DNA of 64,000 bases from Crotalaria pallida (Eukaryota > Streptophyta > Magnoliopsida > Fabales > Fabaceae). Positions 20,996 through 32,858 of the stretch are shown piece after piece. Location of the stretch: the NCBI GenBank assembly GCA_037953625.1, contig CM075653.1, forward strand, positions 97,071,639-97,135,638, given 5' to 3'. The notes under the pieces are model-generated. The model was not told where the DNA came from. It did not search any database and saw only the letters and a program-made list of their open reading frames with translations. Every line of letters begins with the position of its first letter. Position 1 is the first letter of the stretch. Made by a program: the position numbers and the translations under genes.

Positions 20996-22552
20996 CTAAC
21001 TGAAATATGCTCTAAGTTTTGCCACGTTCCATGTGTTGTTGATGAGGGCACCCGAGAGAGTTTCCAGCTTGTAGGCTCTTGTTCCTGTTTTGGAGGCTAC
21101 TCGGTATGGACCTTCCCAATTCTGAGCCAATTTACCATCCTTAGCATTTTTGAGGCCGATGTCAGCTCTTCGTAGGACGAGGTCACCTACCTCGAATTCT
21201 CTGGGTACCACTGAGCGATTATATCCCTTCGCTTGCATCAGCTTGGCATGTTTTTCCCATTCGGCAGCTAAGTCTCTGACTCCTTCTGACAAAACTAGGT
21301 CCTCACACAGTAAAGTGTTGTTGAGGGGGTTCGGTTGTTGTAAGGCTCGGAAAGATGGGATGATCCTTTCCATCAGGATGACAGCGTCACAACCATAAGT
21401 AAGACGATAAGGGGTTTCTCCCGTTGAAGTCTGTATGGTGGTGCGATACGACCAAAGCACTTCATGCAGGTTTTCCAGCCAATTTCCCTTAGCACCGATG
21501 AGTCTTTTCTTGATCCCCTGAATGATACTTCGGTTCACTGACTCTACTTGTCCGTTGGTCTGAGGGTGCTCGACCGAGGAAAAATAATGTTCAATGTTCA
21601 AAGCGTTGACCAAATCCTAGAATGCCTTTGCCGCAAATTGAGTTCCATTGTCAGTTACTAAGACCTGTGGCACTCCAAACCGAGCTATGACCTGTCTCTC
21701 AAAGAACTTTTGAACCTTGGCCGACGAAATAGTAGCTAGTGGTTCGGCTTCGATCCACTTGGTAAAATAATCGATGGCCACTATCACCCATTTGAGCTGT
21801 CCTGGCGTGGTGGGGAACTGGCCAATCAAATCCATTCCCCATTGATAGAAGGGATAGGGAGATGAAAGTGAATGAAGTTCCTCGGCCGGCTTTTGGTAGA
21901 CGTCACTGTGGAACTGACATCTTTCACATCTCTTTACATGACTGATTGCATCCTGTTGTAAGGTCGGCCAATAGTATCCTGCCCTTAGAATTTTCTTGGC
22001 CAACGATTTCCCCCCGACATGATGACTTCCGATACCTCCATGGACTTCTTCCAATGCCTGCTTTGCTTCGGTGGGGTCTAAGCACCTGAGCATAGGGCCG
22101 CTGACCCCACGGCGAAATAGAACTCCATCGATCATAGCGAATTGGGATGCCTTTCTGACAAGCTTTTTTGCCTCGGCTGGATTTGTCGACACGATTCCTT
22201 GTTCCAAGAAATTTATGATCGGAGAGGTCCAACTTGGATCCATCGAAACGGAGAGGACAACACTAGGTCCATGCACCATTTCTTGGATCAACGTCTTGTT
22301 ATTTCCAGGACCCTTAGTTGAAGCAAGTTTGGAAAGAATGTCCGCTCGACCATTGCTTTCTCTCGGGATGTGGCAGAATTTGACCTTGGAAAACTCTGAA
22401 GATAGGAACTTCACCTTCTCCAAATATCTTTGTAGGATGGGTTCCTTGGCTTGATAATCACCTTTCACTTGCGATACCACCAACTGAGAATCGCTGAAAA
22501 TCTTCACTTCTCGGACCCCTACTTCTTTCGCCATCCTCAGACCAGCCATCAC
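20996..22552 (-). pseudogene. R archaeal-type RNase H and integrase
   Basis: From the 5' side: the end of the extra RNase H typical of Tat elements (SDSQLVVSQVKGDYQAKEP, then PRESNGRADILSKLAS), an HHCC zinc finger (GSHHVGGK ... CERCQ), and the integrase core with WGMDLIGQF, VTDNGTQF and HPQTNGQVESVNR carrying the two Asp and the Glu. The C-terminal half has the usual VGDLVLR and WEGPYRV. A stop at 21617-21619 cuts the core between the second Asp and the Glu; the frame is otherwise continuous to 20996. The protein would have inserted cDNA in the nucleus. Confidence 0.85.
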
Positions 22553-23052
22553 AGCTTCATATTACGCCTGATTGTTCGAAGTCGGAAATTCGAACTTCAA
22601 TGAATATTCAAGGGTAACACCCTCGGAGTTCTCCAGGATTATTCCCGCTCCTTATCCGAGCTTGTTGCTTGACCCATCAACATAAATGTTCCAATCCATG
22701 TTTGAGCTCGTCAATGGCTCAGTAAACTCGGTGAGAAAATCAGCTAAGACCTGAGACTTCATTGCTTTCCGAGGTTCGAAAGTAATGTCGAACTCGGAAA
22801 GTTCAATAGCCCAAGTCACCATTCTGCCTGCCAGGTCGGGTTTCTGAAGAATCTGTCAGATTGGCTGAGCAGTTCTGACCGTGATATGGTGGCTTTGGAA
22901 GTATTGACGCAACCTCCTAGCCGTAACAACCAAACAAAACGCCAACTTTTCAACCTTCTGATACCTCAGCTCTGTCCTTGAAGTGCTCGGCTGACGAAGT
23001 AAACAGGAAATTCTTTGCCTGATTCTTCCCGAACCACAACCGAACTGACCAC
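22553..23052 (-). pseudogene. R RT-linked RNase H and start of second RNase H (degraded)
   Basis: No long frame is left, but pieces can be read: VEKLAFCLVVTARRLRQYF of the RT-linked RNase H, then WNIYVDGSSNKLG of the second RNase H. At least three in-frame stops separate them. Confidence 0.65.
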
Positions 23053-23917
23053 CTAATCCCCCATTGATAAGTACAGGAACAAAACCTCTCCTGCTGCTGG
23101 ACTAGATAAGATTGGAGGAGAAGCTAGGTATTGCTTAAGGTCAGTAAAGGCCTTTTCGCATGCCTCGTTCCACTCGAACGTCTTTTCTTTTTCCTTCTTC
23201 AGCAGTTGGTACCATGGCAAAGCCTTCCGAGCTGACTGAGACAGAAACCTGGAGAGAGCTGCTACCCAACCTGCTAACTGCTGTACTCCCTTGATGTCGG
23301 AAGGGCTCTTCATCTCAAGGATGGCTCGGCACTTTTCTGGGTTTGCCTCAATTCCCCGTTCGGTGAGCATGAACCCGAGGAACGAACCAACAGGAACCCC
23401 AAAAGTGCATTTTTCTGGGTTTAACCTCATGTCAAACTGCCGAATTCTATCAAGGATAACCTTCAAATCCTTAGCATGGTGCTCCTCCTTCAGACTTTTT
23501 GCAATCATATCGTCGATGTATACTTCCATTTTCGGCCCAATGAGCGGACCGAACACCTTGTTCATCATTCGCTGGTAAGTCGCCCCAGCGTTCTTCAGTC
23601 CGAACGGCATGACGTTGTAACAATGTAGCATTTTCTGTGACGAACGAAGTCTTCACCTGGTCCGGGGGATACATAGGGATCTGATTGTACCCCGAATATG
23701 CATCCATGAAGGATAGCCTTTGATACCCTGCCGAGTTATCTACGAGTTTGTCTATGCAGGGAAGTGGGTATTGATCTTTGGGGAAGACCTTGTTCAGGTC
23801 TGTGTAATCCACGCACATCCTCCATTTTCCATTGGATTTCTTGACTAGCACGGGATTAGCCAACCAATCAGTGTACACCACCTCCCTAATAAATCCCGCC
23901 TCTAGTAGCTCGGACAC
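23053..23917 (-). pseudogene. R reverse transcriptase (frameshifted)
   Basis: The first piece (23917-about 23630) has LVKKSNGKWRMCVDYTDLNK and FMDAYSGYNQ. The second (from 23631) has MPFGLKNAGATYQRMM, the catalytic YIDDM, and FLGFMLTERGIEANP. A frameshift lies near 23625. The last residues run into a stop at 23053. The enzyme would copy element RNA to DNA inside virus-like particles. Confidence 0.85.
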
Positions 23918-23965
23918 CTTTTCTTTAGTTGCTTGTGCCTTCTCGGTTCCGACCCGCCTTTTCTT

Positions 23966-25531
23966 CTAACACACTAGCTTGGCGCCAGGATACACACTTA
24001 GCTTATGGCAGATAAAATTTGGATCGATCCCCGGCATGTCTGCCGAAGTCCAAGCAAATAAGTCTTTGTTTTCTACCAGCAGTTCCGTCAGTTCTCTTTC
24101 TAATTCCTCAGCAAGGCCGACACCAATCTTGACACAACGGGACGGATCGGGACCCAGAATTACCTTTTTGAAGTCCCCCTGAGGGGTTGGCCTAGTTTCA
24201 TCTTCGTCCCGTACGTCGAGGTCTGCCAAGTTAACACTTCCTTTGTTGAGTGGCTCCTTCATGATCTTCTCATCGTCATCCAACTTCAGTTTCCCCAAAC
24301 TAATATTGTAACATTTCCGAGCCAACTCTTGTTCGGACCGTACCGTTACCACCTGATCATCGGACCCTGGAAACTTCATGGCCAGGTGAATGGTTGATAC
24401 AACGACACCAAATGATTGGAGTGCAGTACGGCCAAGGATGACGTTGTATGCCGACGGTGCTTGTACAACTAGCCACTTTACCATCTCGGTTCGAGCAGAT
24501 GGTTGTTCACCCATGGTCAGTGGGAGATGAATGTGGCCTAAGGGAACAATGGAATGCCCCGTAAAGCCAATCAAACTGCCCTCAAATGGAGTTAGGTCAG
24601 ATTTTTTCAACTTCAGCCTCTCGAACAGATCCAAAAACATAATGTCCGATGAACTCCCCTGATCGACGAGAATCCTTTTCACTTCGTAATTACCAAGCCT
24701 GGCTGTAACTACCATTGGATCATTGTGATCCTGAATAATATCAGCAAAGTCATCGTCACTGAAACTGATGACAATATTCTTCTTTTTGGGCTTTTGGATC
24801 GGTCGGCTAGCCACCGAAAGGATCTGCCCCACATACTTTTTTCGATCACTTCTTTTTTCTCCACCACCCACAAATCCACCAGCAATGGTGTTGATCAGAA
24901 ACTCATCACGACCCTTATTCTGCTCGGACGGTAGGGCGGGGGCTCCCCCTGCAGGTGGCGTAGGGCTTTTATTCCTTTTTTCTTCGGTTTTGGGAGGTGA
25001 ATGACTTCTTCTCCTTGAACGCTTCCGCATCGCTTCCCCGATGTATTGTTGAAGCTTCCCATCTCTAACCATTTCTTCAATTAAGTCCTTCAGCATCGTA
25101 CACTGATCAGTCGTATGCCCCCACCCACCATGATGGTCACAGTACTTCGTCCTGTCCCTCTGGGCAGATTTTCTCAAAGCTAGAGGCCGAGTAATGTTGC
25201 GCATTTCGGTGTGCATAGTCTCTCGGAGGATTTGACTCCTCGGGACTGTAAGCTCAGTGTATACATCATACTTGCCTTTGGGAGGCAGTTTGTCTCTTTC
25301 TCCTCTTTCTCTCTTGTCCTTCCTCCCCCTATTTTCACGAAAACGATCAGTTTGGCGGGAATCATTCTGACGAAGGCGTTGTTCCTGTCCCCGAGCCGCG
25401 GTACTGATTCTATGAAATTCCTCCAAATTAACAAACTTCCTAGATCTTTCCCTGAGTTCGGCCATGTCCCTTGGTGGTTCTCCAATCAGACAATCCTTGA
25501 AATCTCCATCTCGCAACCATTGAGTGAGCAA
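23966..25531 (-). pseudogene. R gag C-terminus and protease
   Basis: A 521-residue frame: the end of gag with a basic stretch and a CDHHGGWGHTTDQC zinc-knuckle-like motif, a Lys/Pro-rich linker, then an aspartic protease with ILVDQGSSSDIMF and VILGRTAL. The frame stops at 23966 (AKLVC then stop), but the same phase continues directly into RT at 23917, so this is one nonsense change. The gag start lies further 5' in another phase. Confidence 0.85.
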
Positions 25532-25649
25532 AAGGACTGATACTCCCGATTGCAGGCCTGATATGTCACTAGCTTCTTGTTGATACCGAGTCAGGTAATC
25601 GCGAAGAGACTCGTCAAGTCTCTGTGCGACTCCAGCCAGTGAATGGTCC

Positions 25650-26696
25650 TCAAAAGGACTTGGGTTGTGACATACTGGCTGTATATCGGTTCAAAAATGT
25701 TGTCCTCAACTCGGCCCATGAGTGAATCGAGTTGGCAGGTAGGGAATTGAACCATCTCAAAGGTGCTGATCCCAAAGTCATTGAGAATTCTCGGCACTTC
25801 ATGAAATCCCCTCCTCCATAAAACATCATGGAGGATTCGTAAGCCGCGATGTGGTCCATCGGATCAGTCGTCCCATTATACCGAGGGATGTTCTGATGAC
25901 CCACATAAGTCTGCGGGGTTTGAAATGCCATTATCTCAGCTATGAAAGGATGTCCAGGATGGGGTTCCCCAGTAACACGCCCAGGAACTAATCCTGGATT
26001 AAGGGGTGGGGGTGGAGGAAGGTTATTGGGGTTGCCGAGAGCCACGTTAAGGCCTTGATCGGCTATTCTTGCCATGCTTTGCTGCTGAAGAGCAGCGATA
26101 GCCTGATTCTGCTTTTCAATCAAAGAAGTTTGAGTCCTCAAAATCTCCACGATTGATTCCTCTCTCCTACGGGCCGACGAAGTAGTCATGTAAGATCTAC
26201 CTTGTGTCTCGGAACGTTCACCACCTTGAAGTGTTCCAAAACGACCCCTGGTAAATTGAGGGACTTCCCTGTTGGATCGCTCGGCACGGGAATGGTCATG
26301 TCGAGCGGAACGCTCAACTCGCCGATCCTCACCAGTTCGTGATCCAGCAGGGGCCCTCCGATATCGATGTGGTCCAGAGTCCGCAGTATCGTGCCAATCT
26401 GAAACATGGCCATCTGGAACAGTGTGGGGGTTGGATCGCCTTCCGCCGCCTTCCACGAGGGGAGGAACAGTGGCTTGAACCACCGGAGGAACTGGAGGAG
26501 CATCACCCTGAACTGGAGGAACCGGGGGAACGACCGTCTGATCCACCAGAGGAACTGGTGGAGTGTTACCCCGACTGCCTCCAGTAGGTCTTCCTGGGGC
26601 GATTCTGTCCCTAACATTTCCTACGTTCTTAGGTGGCCTCCCACGAAGGCGACGGCGGAGATCCCCTTGTTCTTGGTTATCGTTGTTGTTTGCCAT
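25650..26696 (-). pseudogene. R gag N-terminal part (frameshifted)
   Basis: A 348-residue frame starting MANNNDNQEQGDLRRRLRGR. It has a long Pro/Arg-rich disordered region, then the gag core with IPRYNGTTDPMDHIAAYES and LRWFNSLPANSIHSW. It ends at a frameshift in a T-run (AAAA at about 25652-25655 on the plus strand), after which gag continues in the phase of the next entry. Gag would form the particle shell. Confidence 0.85.
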
Positions 26697-26730
26697 GAGT
26701 ACGGTGGAAGTGGGAATACTGGTTAATCGC

Positions 26731-26748
26731 TCCCCACAGACGGCGCCA
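26731..26748 (-). other. Primer-binding site of R
   Basis: On the minus strand TGGCGCCGTCTGTGGGGA begins two bases after the LTR end. This sequence is common in Tat-type elements. The cognate tRNA was not worked out. Confidence 0.75.
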
Positions 26749-26749
26749 A

Positions 26750-27385
26750 TGTAGTGTCCTGGAACACTAGATGTCCTTAACCCTCTAAGTGCTCAAGACT
26801 ATGGAATCAGGAGCCCTAGAGAGGATCAAGAGTTAATGTGTGACTTATGGTTTTTCTGCAGTTCTAGTTGGGAAAAGCAGGTTCTCCCTAGTCAACGTGT
26901 GTGTGAAGAGTGTCAACTTAGGGATGAGAGTACGTACCTGAAACCCTAGCTGTAGTGAGCTATTTATAGGGTTTGGAGGAGGCTGATATGGGCCGTCTAG
27001 GCCCTGTATCAGGGTTGAGCTGAACCGGGATTCTGTGAGATAATATCGGAGGATTATGCTCTTAGAATCTGGATAGGATCAACTGAAGATCTCATGTCTA
27101 GGCTATTGCGAGAATCTAGGAGAGATTTGCGGAAGGGATGAGAAGCCTCGGTGGGTTTGAGCTTATCCGCTAGCCGACGGTATGTCTCGGCCTATAGTCT
27201 CAAGCCTGATGGATTGAGGACCGATGATGAGGCTCGGTTCCATCAAGTCCGAGCCTGGTCCTTTAGGGATGCTCGGAATACATGAGTCCGAGCGAGGGAC
27301 GTTTATGTTAAGTGAACCGAGGGGAGTGCCCTTAGAGAACTCCCTTGACAAGGCCTGAATCAGTATCTGGTCGGCAGAGCCTACA
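26750..27385 (-). repeat. 5' LTR of R (636 bp)
   Basis: On the minus strand it starts TGTAGGCTCTGCCG and ends GGACACTACA. The last 62 bases on the plus-strand right side equal 11528-11589. The right border abuts giant LTR C. Confidence 0.9.
26960..26968 (-). promoter_or_regulatory. TATA box of R
   Basis: TATAAATAG on the minus strand, in the middle of the LTR, as expected for U3/R. Confidence 0.6.
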
Positions 27386-28357
27386 GATTGAGAATGGAGA
27401 TGGAAAGTGTGAAAGAAAGGTTGAGACCCTTGGAAAGGGAAAGAAAGTGTAGGTTTGGGAATTGTTAATGAGAAAGGAATTGAGGAGTAAAAGATAAGAG
27501 ATGAGAAATAATAATAATAATTGAGAATTGTGACGTTATGCTTGAGTGTTGTGTTGTGTGTGTATTGTTTTCATTGTGTGTTTTGTCTTGATATTCCGCC
27601 TGCGGTAAATCCACTACGTCGACGACTTGTCGTTCGGTTCGCTAACTCTCTCCTGCCCGTTGGTACATCGGTGCTTCTGGTACTCCAACGTGCAGATGGA
27701 CTATCGCATGGAGATTTCAACTTGGATGAGGCATGGATGTGGCTGGAAGCGTACCCCATCTGGATGGGTATGGACTGGTGACTCGCAGATTGTGATTCCG
27801 GATCCTGAGCATCGACTTTGCGGAGCTGACCTAGGACCGCTGCTAGGACAAGTTTCTGTCCAAGGATATGGAGACTATGAGGAGAAGCTGCGCTGTGAAG
27901 CTCTGAAGAATTTTTCTGCGCCGACCAGGATGCAATGGATGCCAAAGAATCATGGACAAGCTACAACCGGGATAGCTTCATCTTCTAGTGTCAATCAAGG
28001 ACGTAAGAAGGAGGATCACGAGCTGCACCCTATAGTTTTCATTAGGAAGAGCCAGAGGTAGGGTGGATTAGTTTAAAGTTGTTTGTAAGTGTGAAACAAA
28101 GGACTTTCCTAGCGGTGTATCACTCTGGTAACTGTGCCCTAATTTTGTTTTGTGAACTGGCCGAACCTTTTGTTATCGTGAACTATGAAATCTGCTTGGA
28201 AAAAATGTGGGAGTAGGTGTTACGTAACGACCCGGTTTTCAGGTAGATGCGTGAACGTGCACCCACATTGTTTTATATATAAAAAAAATGGCCTCATTTT
28301 TAGCAACCTTTAATTAAACGATGATTATTTTCGGATGGTGAAAATCGGGGCGTTACA
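27386..28357 (+). repeat. LTR C: 3' end of a giant LTR, interrupted by R
   Basis: It ends AAAATCGGGGCGTTACA, like LTR B, and contains AAAAAAAATGGCCTCA near the end, as A and D do. The remaining several kilobases should lie beyond element R, left of the window. It is closest to LTR B. It ends inside the gag-like frame of X, so it inserted there. Confidence 0.85.
27696..28061 (+). CDS. LTR-encoded small protein, LTR C copy (unrecognised)
   Basis: 121 residues from the ATG that follows CAACGTGCAG. The core GWVWTGDSQIVIPDPEHRL and LGQVSVQGYGDYEEK align with A and B without gaps. The tail is Ser/Lys-rich and ends IRKSQR. The frame is open upstream to a TAA (27603-27605) at the same place as in A and B. 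The intron donor region is not in the window. Confidence 0.6.
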   Translation: MDYRMEISTWMRHGCGWKRTPSGWVWTGDSQIVIPDPEHRLCGADLGPLLGQVSVQGYGDYEEKLRCEALKNFSAPTRMQWMPKNHGQATTGIASSSSVNQGRKKEDHELHPIVFIRKSQR

Positions 28358-29220
28358 TCATCCATCATGAAGTTGTTAACTCCATTAGTCAGGAAGATTA
28401 CTTTCTTATGCTTCCCATTGCCTAATAATGACTCAGATTGCTCTAGATATTTTTCATAAAAGTACTTAGGCTGAATAAAATAGAAAAATTTTGAATCACC
28501 CAAGCATGAACTAGATTTAATAAAATTCTCTATAACAACAAATTCCTCATGCAAGGGTGGTTCAATTTTTTCTACAATTTTCACACCTTCTATTGTTATA
28601 TTTCGATCCTCTTCCTCAAACCTATCATGCACAATTTCTTTTTCAGATTTTTGCTCCTCCAAAGGGATTTGATCATTGGTCACATCCATCACCACAACTT
28701 CTTCCTCTTTTTTAGGAGAGTCAAAAATTGTTGATAATGCTTGTGACTCCTTAGATAAATGTTTTGAAATTTGCTCAAGTGCTATTTTTATGTTCTCAAA
28801 ACTTTTTCTGTTTTCTTCATCTATAAAATTAATTTCTTGAACATTACTACTAACTTTTTGAGCTAATTTCTCTTGGTTAATTTCCCATGACTCTTTCTCC
28901 ACAGGGGGATGAATTGGCTCAACACGAGGGAATCCAAAATTATTTTTGCAATCTTTAGCATAATCCTCAGCGGTTTGAGCCAATTTCTCTAGAGCTATTT
29001 TCATTGGGGTTTTACTAGGAGGAGAAGGCTCTACATGAGAAAATTGAGAATAGTATCTTTCCTTTTTCATATCATTAATCTGTTGATTCATTATCTCTAT
29101 ATCTATTTCCCATTGGGCCTTTTTAGGAGTTATATTTTGTGCAACATAGTATGGAGGATAAGGATAATATGGAATAAATCTATCACAATCTGAATCACTA
29201 TTACAACTATAATTATACAT
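28358..29220 (-). pseudogene. X gag-like N-terminal protein (truncated)
   Basis: The frame starts MYNYSCNSDSDCDRF and continues with PYYPYPPYYVAQN, then helical repeats of the ALEKLAQ type (IALEKLAQTAEDYAKD, INQEKLAQKVSS). Similar lead-in repeats occur in gag of Athila-like elements. The last own codons end FMMDD; beyond 28358 the frame runs into LTR C. No conserved gag core is reached. Confidence 0.6.
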
Positions 29221-30699
29221 GAGAAAGTACAAATTACACAAATAATTACAAAAAAGTATCGAAAAGAAATTATAATCGAATTTCAATCCCCGGCAACGGC
29301 GCCAAAAACTTGTTGGTTGTCTAGCAAGAGTACTAGGTCGACAAGTAATACAGATAGTAAGTGAGTATCGTTCCACTCGGGGATTGCAAATTGTTTCTAA
29401 TAACTTTTCACCAATTCGTAATTATTAATGCAACTTGTTATTGAATTTTAGAAGGAGAAGGAGAATTTAAATAATAAAAAATAAAAAGATTGAGGAGATA
29501 AGATGGTTAGAAAGCAATAGAAAAAGGTTAGGAACTTGGTTTCGTTGTATGATTCACTTATTTAACTATGAATTAGGTTTTCCTTCAAATCAAGAACAAT
29601 TCCTAAATTAGTAGTTACTAGATTTCTCTTATGCAACTACCGTTTATTTTTCCGATTATTAATTCTCAATCTCTCAAGTAATTAAATTACCGAACAAATA
29701 ATTTATTAAGAACATGGAATTAATTAGTTGTATAGCTAACCAATTAGACCTCTCTGTGTTGAATAGTTATACCGTTGAATTGCATGGCCTATTCTAAATC
29801 CTAATTCTCATTAGTAACTTAGAAAATCCATAACATAAATTGCGCAGGTTTATGTGATAAAAACACAATCAACGCTTAATTTAAAACAGGAAAACACTAA
29901 ATCATATTGGGCCTTTCTAGGAGTTATATTTTGTGCAACATAGTATGGAGGATAAGGATAATATGGAATAAATCTATCACAATCTGAATCACTATTACAA
30001 CTATAATTATACATGAGAAAGTACAAATTACACAAATAATTACAAAAAAGTACCGAAAAGAAATTAGAATCGAATTTCAATCCCCGGCAACGACGCCAAA
30101 AACTTGTTGGTTGTCTAGCAAGAGTACTAGGTCGACAAGTATTACAGATAGTAAGTGAGTATCGTTCCACTCGGGGATTGCAAATTGTTTCTAATAACTT
30201 TTCACCAATTCGTAATTATTAATGCAACTTGTTATTGAATTTTAGAAGGAGAAGGAGAATTTAAATAATAAAAAATAAAAAGATTGAGGAGATAAGATGG
30301 TTAGAAAGCAATAGAAAAAGGTTAGGAACTTGGTTTCGTTGTATGATTCACTTATTTAACTATGAATTAGGTTTTCCTTCAAATCAAGAACAATTCCTAA
30401 ATTAGTAGTTACTAGATTTCTCTTATGCAACTACCGTTTATTTTTCCGATTATTAATTCTCAATCTCTCAAGTAATTAAATTACCGAACAAATAATTTAT
30501 TAAGAACATGGAATTAATTAGTTGTATAGCTAACCAATTAGACCTCTCTGTGTTGAATAGTTATACCGTTGAATTGCATGGCCTATTCTAAATCCTAATT
30601 CTCATTAGTAACTTAGAAAATCCATAACATAAATTGCGCAGGTTTATGTGATAAAAACACAATCAACGCTTAATTTAAAACAGGAAAACACTAAATCAT
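29112..30699. repeat. 794-bp tandem duplication in X
   Basis: 29112-29905 and 29906-30699 are nearly identical; only a handful of changes were seen, including GGCGCC to GACGCC in the second primer site. The junction is AAATCAT|ATTGGGCC. The unit spans part of the LTR, the primer site, the leader and the first gag codons. Confidence 0.9.
29287..29304 (-). other. Primer-binding site of X, tRNA-Asp type
   Basis: TGGCGCCGTTGCCGGGGA on the minus strand, six bases from the LTR end. A second copy at 30081-30098 has one mismatch. Confidence 0.85.
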
Positions 30700-31532
30700 A
30701 AATTAAAATAAGTTACACCATACAATTTACACCATATTCCTAACAAGAGGTTTTAGTTACACATAGAAATAAAGAAAACAGAAGCAAAGAGAAAACCTCA
30801 TATCATAGACAATACAGGTTAACTCTCCAAGAGACCTTCAATCCTCACGCAAATCTCTCTTGTAGTGATGATCTCCAATCTTTGTGCCTTGCCTCCTTGC
30901 TCTCAATAGATGTTACTAACCTCTCTCTCTAATCCTAATTGAATTCTATGATCTCAAAACCTACGAAAGCTATTTACAAATCCTCTATTTAAAGAGTAAA
31001 ACAAATCCTAAAATAAATCTTAATTAAATCTAGTAGATAAGGTCTATGTTTATCTTCTATTTTCTGACCAAGTCTAAGATATGAAGCCAAATTAGACTTC
31101 TCTTCTTCTACTTTGTTTAGAATCTTGTCAAATTGGGCCTCCAGCAGGTACGCGCGCCCCAGGCGCACGCGACCTCGCGCCCTAGGCGTGCGGGTCTGAT
31201 GACAGCTTCTTTTCCACACAGGCGAGCCTCAGGCGCCCACGGTCTCGTGCCCCAGGCACGTGGGACCTACTCCGGCTCCGTTTTGCTCCGTTCTTGTGCC
31301 AATTTCAAGGTCATTTAGTCCTCTTTTCAGGTCTACAATTATTTTTTCCATTTAAGCTCCAAAAGTACCTGAAACACTAGCAAACAGATCACAACGCTCA
31401 AAGGACCCTAAACTACTAAAAATAATTAAAATCTACTAAAAAGTCTTAAATTTGCTAGAGAAACAAGCCAAATACATAGTAAAAGGGAGTCCAAATAATG
31501 CTCAAATATATATATATATTGGACCTAAATCA
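29311..31532 (-). repeat. 5' LTR of X (with internal duplication)
   Basis: The LTR begins on the minus strand near TGATTTAGGTCC (31532) and ends CTAGACAACCAACA (29311). The outer border is inferred from the TG/CA termini only. It contains four GC-rich boxes at 31156-31257 and a TATATATATA stretch at about 31508. Confidence 0.5.
31149..31262. repeat. GC-rich repeat with four GCCYYAGGC palindromes
   Basis: GCCCCAGGC, GCCCTAGGC, GCCTCAGGC and GCCCCAGGC begin at 31156, 31179, 31226 and 31249, spaced 23, 47 and 23. The stretch is much more GC-rich than its surroundings. Confidence 0.6.
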
Positions 31533-32375
31533 CTCCTCCTCGAGAAATGATGCACGAAACCGTCTCGTTCAAGAGTGCGTAGCTCCGTACAACAATTCTC
31601 TTCCTCATCCTTATATGAGATGACTGTCGCGGTGTACCACTTATTCACTGTCCTCAAGAAGGGTTCGGCATAATTCTTAACAAAAGCAATCTTTTGGGTC
31701 ATTCCATTGTCAAATACAATGGCATATAACAATATGGTTTTGCGAATCGGGATAAATTTTTAAGGTTATTCAATGTTGCTGAAACAAATAGCAACACAAA
31801 AAGGATTATCATGCTTATACTAATCTGAACAAGGACACTATTTATAGGGTTCCCTTCTCAACTTACCCTTTTCCATTAATTCCAACCTAGACAGGTTACG
31901 TCAAGGCCTCAAATCTCCATTTACTCCCCAACTTAAATGACTCTTACTACTATATACCTCATTCAATTCCATCCTATCATTGCCTTAGATTTCACCAAAC
32001 ATTCATCCTTATAACTCCATCTTATTCATCACCAGTCCTTCCTTTCTTCAAGCGACTACTAATCCTCAAGAGATATGTACTTTATTCTACTCCTCCTATT
32101 ACCTATTGACTGTAATGCTTAAGCATCTCAACTCCTTTTTCCATCCTTCATGTTTCACCTTAAGGTCTAAATCCATTGAAATTCTTCCAATCCTAGAATT
32201 ATCTAGCTAATAGAAGATCTTTATTCCTAATAGGACTGCTCTAATCCGCATTTTACTATCACCTTTATCTACCAAAACGACACATTTTCATCATTCGTCC
32301 TAACTTTGATCAACACTTAAGGGTTCTAACGGTAAATTCCTACACTTCATCTACCCAATTCCCCACCATTAACAG
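31533..32375 (-). other. Unidentified old repeat DNA
   Basis: A short minus-strand frame (31732 to 31533) ends at the X border with NCCTELRTLERDGFVHHFSR; it was not recognised. Further right on the minus strand there is CCCTATAAATAG (about 31846), so an LTR remnant is possible. Nothing else was supported. Confidence 0.3.
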
Positions 32376-32858
32376 TGTGATGTCTCTAGATGGAGGCACC
32401 ACATGAGGTGGTTGGGGGTTGTTGCAGCTGACGAGGGTGACCCCGGTCCTACGTGTCCCATGAGAGGGGAATCAAGCCACACGTAGTTCTTAGGTTGAGA
32501 GAGACATACCTTAGCCCCTAGGGAGAGGGGGATATATATAGGAGAGCTGGTTGCCCTAATGGGCTTGCTTGAGGCCAAGTTAGGGCCAGCCTGTACTGAG
32601 CTGTGAGTGGGTGAGCTGTCCTTGTGGATAAGGTTGGATGAGCTGTCCTGTTCTCGGTGTCGGACTGGGTCGGATCTTGGGTGGTGTCGGACAAGGAGGT
32701 CGGACCTTGGTAGGAGGTTGAGGTCGGCCGTTGAGCATTGAGCTCGGCCAGGTCCACCACATAAGCCCCCCAGCTCGGTCAAGGCCAATCAAGCCTTGTT
32801 CCGAGGTCTTGGTTCAGATCCTTTTCCCAAGTCCACCACATAGGCCGAGTCCGCCACA
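32376..32858 (-). repeat. Tat-like LTR remnant
   Basis: Plus-strand TGTGATGTCTC at 32376 and CCACCACA at 32761 are inverted LTR termini. The adjacent AGCCCCCCAGCTCGG is a minus-strand polypurine tract like that of R. A second terminus, CCGCCACA (32858), followed by AACAA against AACAG before 32376, would instead suggest a solo LTR with an imperfect duplication. Confidence 0.5.

Larger units (their letters stand above)
11528..27385 (-). mobile_element. Element R: Tat-type Ty3/gypsy element with antisense gene
   Basis: Reading on the minus strand: 5' LTR (27385-26750), primer site, gag, protease, RT, RNase H, archaeal-type RNase H, integrase, an antisense gene region, polypurine tract, then the first 62 bases of the 3' LTR (11589-11528). 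Giant solo LTR B (15289-20939) is inserted between integrase and the antisense gene. Without B the internal region is about 9.5 kb, normal for Tat elements. Element A interrupts the 3' LTR. All pol genes carry stops or frameshifts, so R is dead. R itself sits in giant LTR C. Confidence 0.88.
28358..31532 (-). mobile_element. Element X: Athila-like fragment with duplicated 5' end
   Basis: On the minus strand: a probable LTR (31532 to 29311), a tRNA-Asp primer site (29304-29287) and the start of a gag-like frame, cut at 28358 by LTR C. A 794-bp stretch covering the LTR end, primer site and leader is present twice in tandem. The tRNA-Asp site and the N-terminal gag style point to Athila or a related non-autonomous gypsy family. 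Confidence 0.65.

Noticed and set aside
26186..26754. Several Pro- or Trp-rich frames across R gag
   Set aside because: Shadows of the repetitive Pro-rich part of gag.
32369..32792. Minus-strand frames of 70-139 codons in the Tat-like LTR remnant
   Set aside because: GC-rich LTR sequence; three overlapping phases are open by chance and none resembles a known protein.
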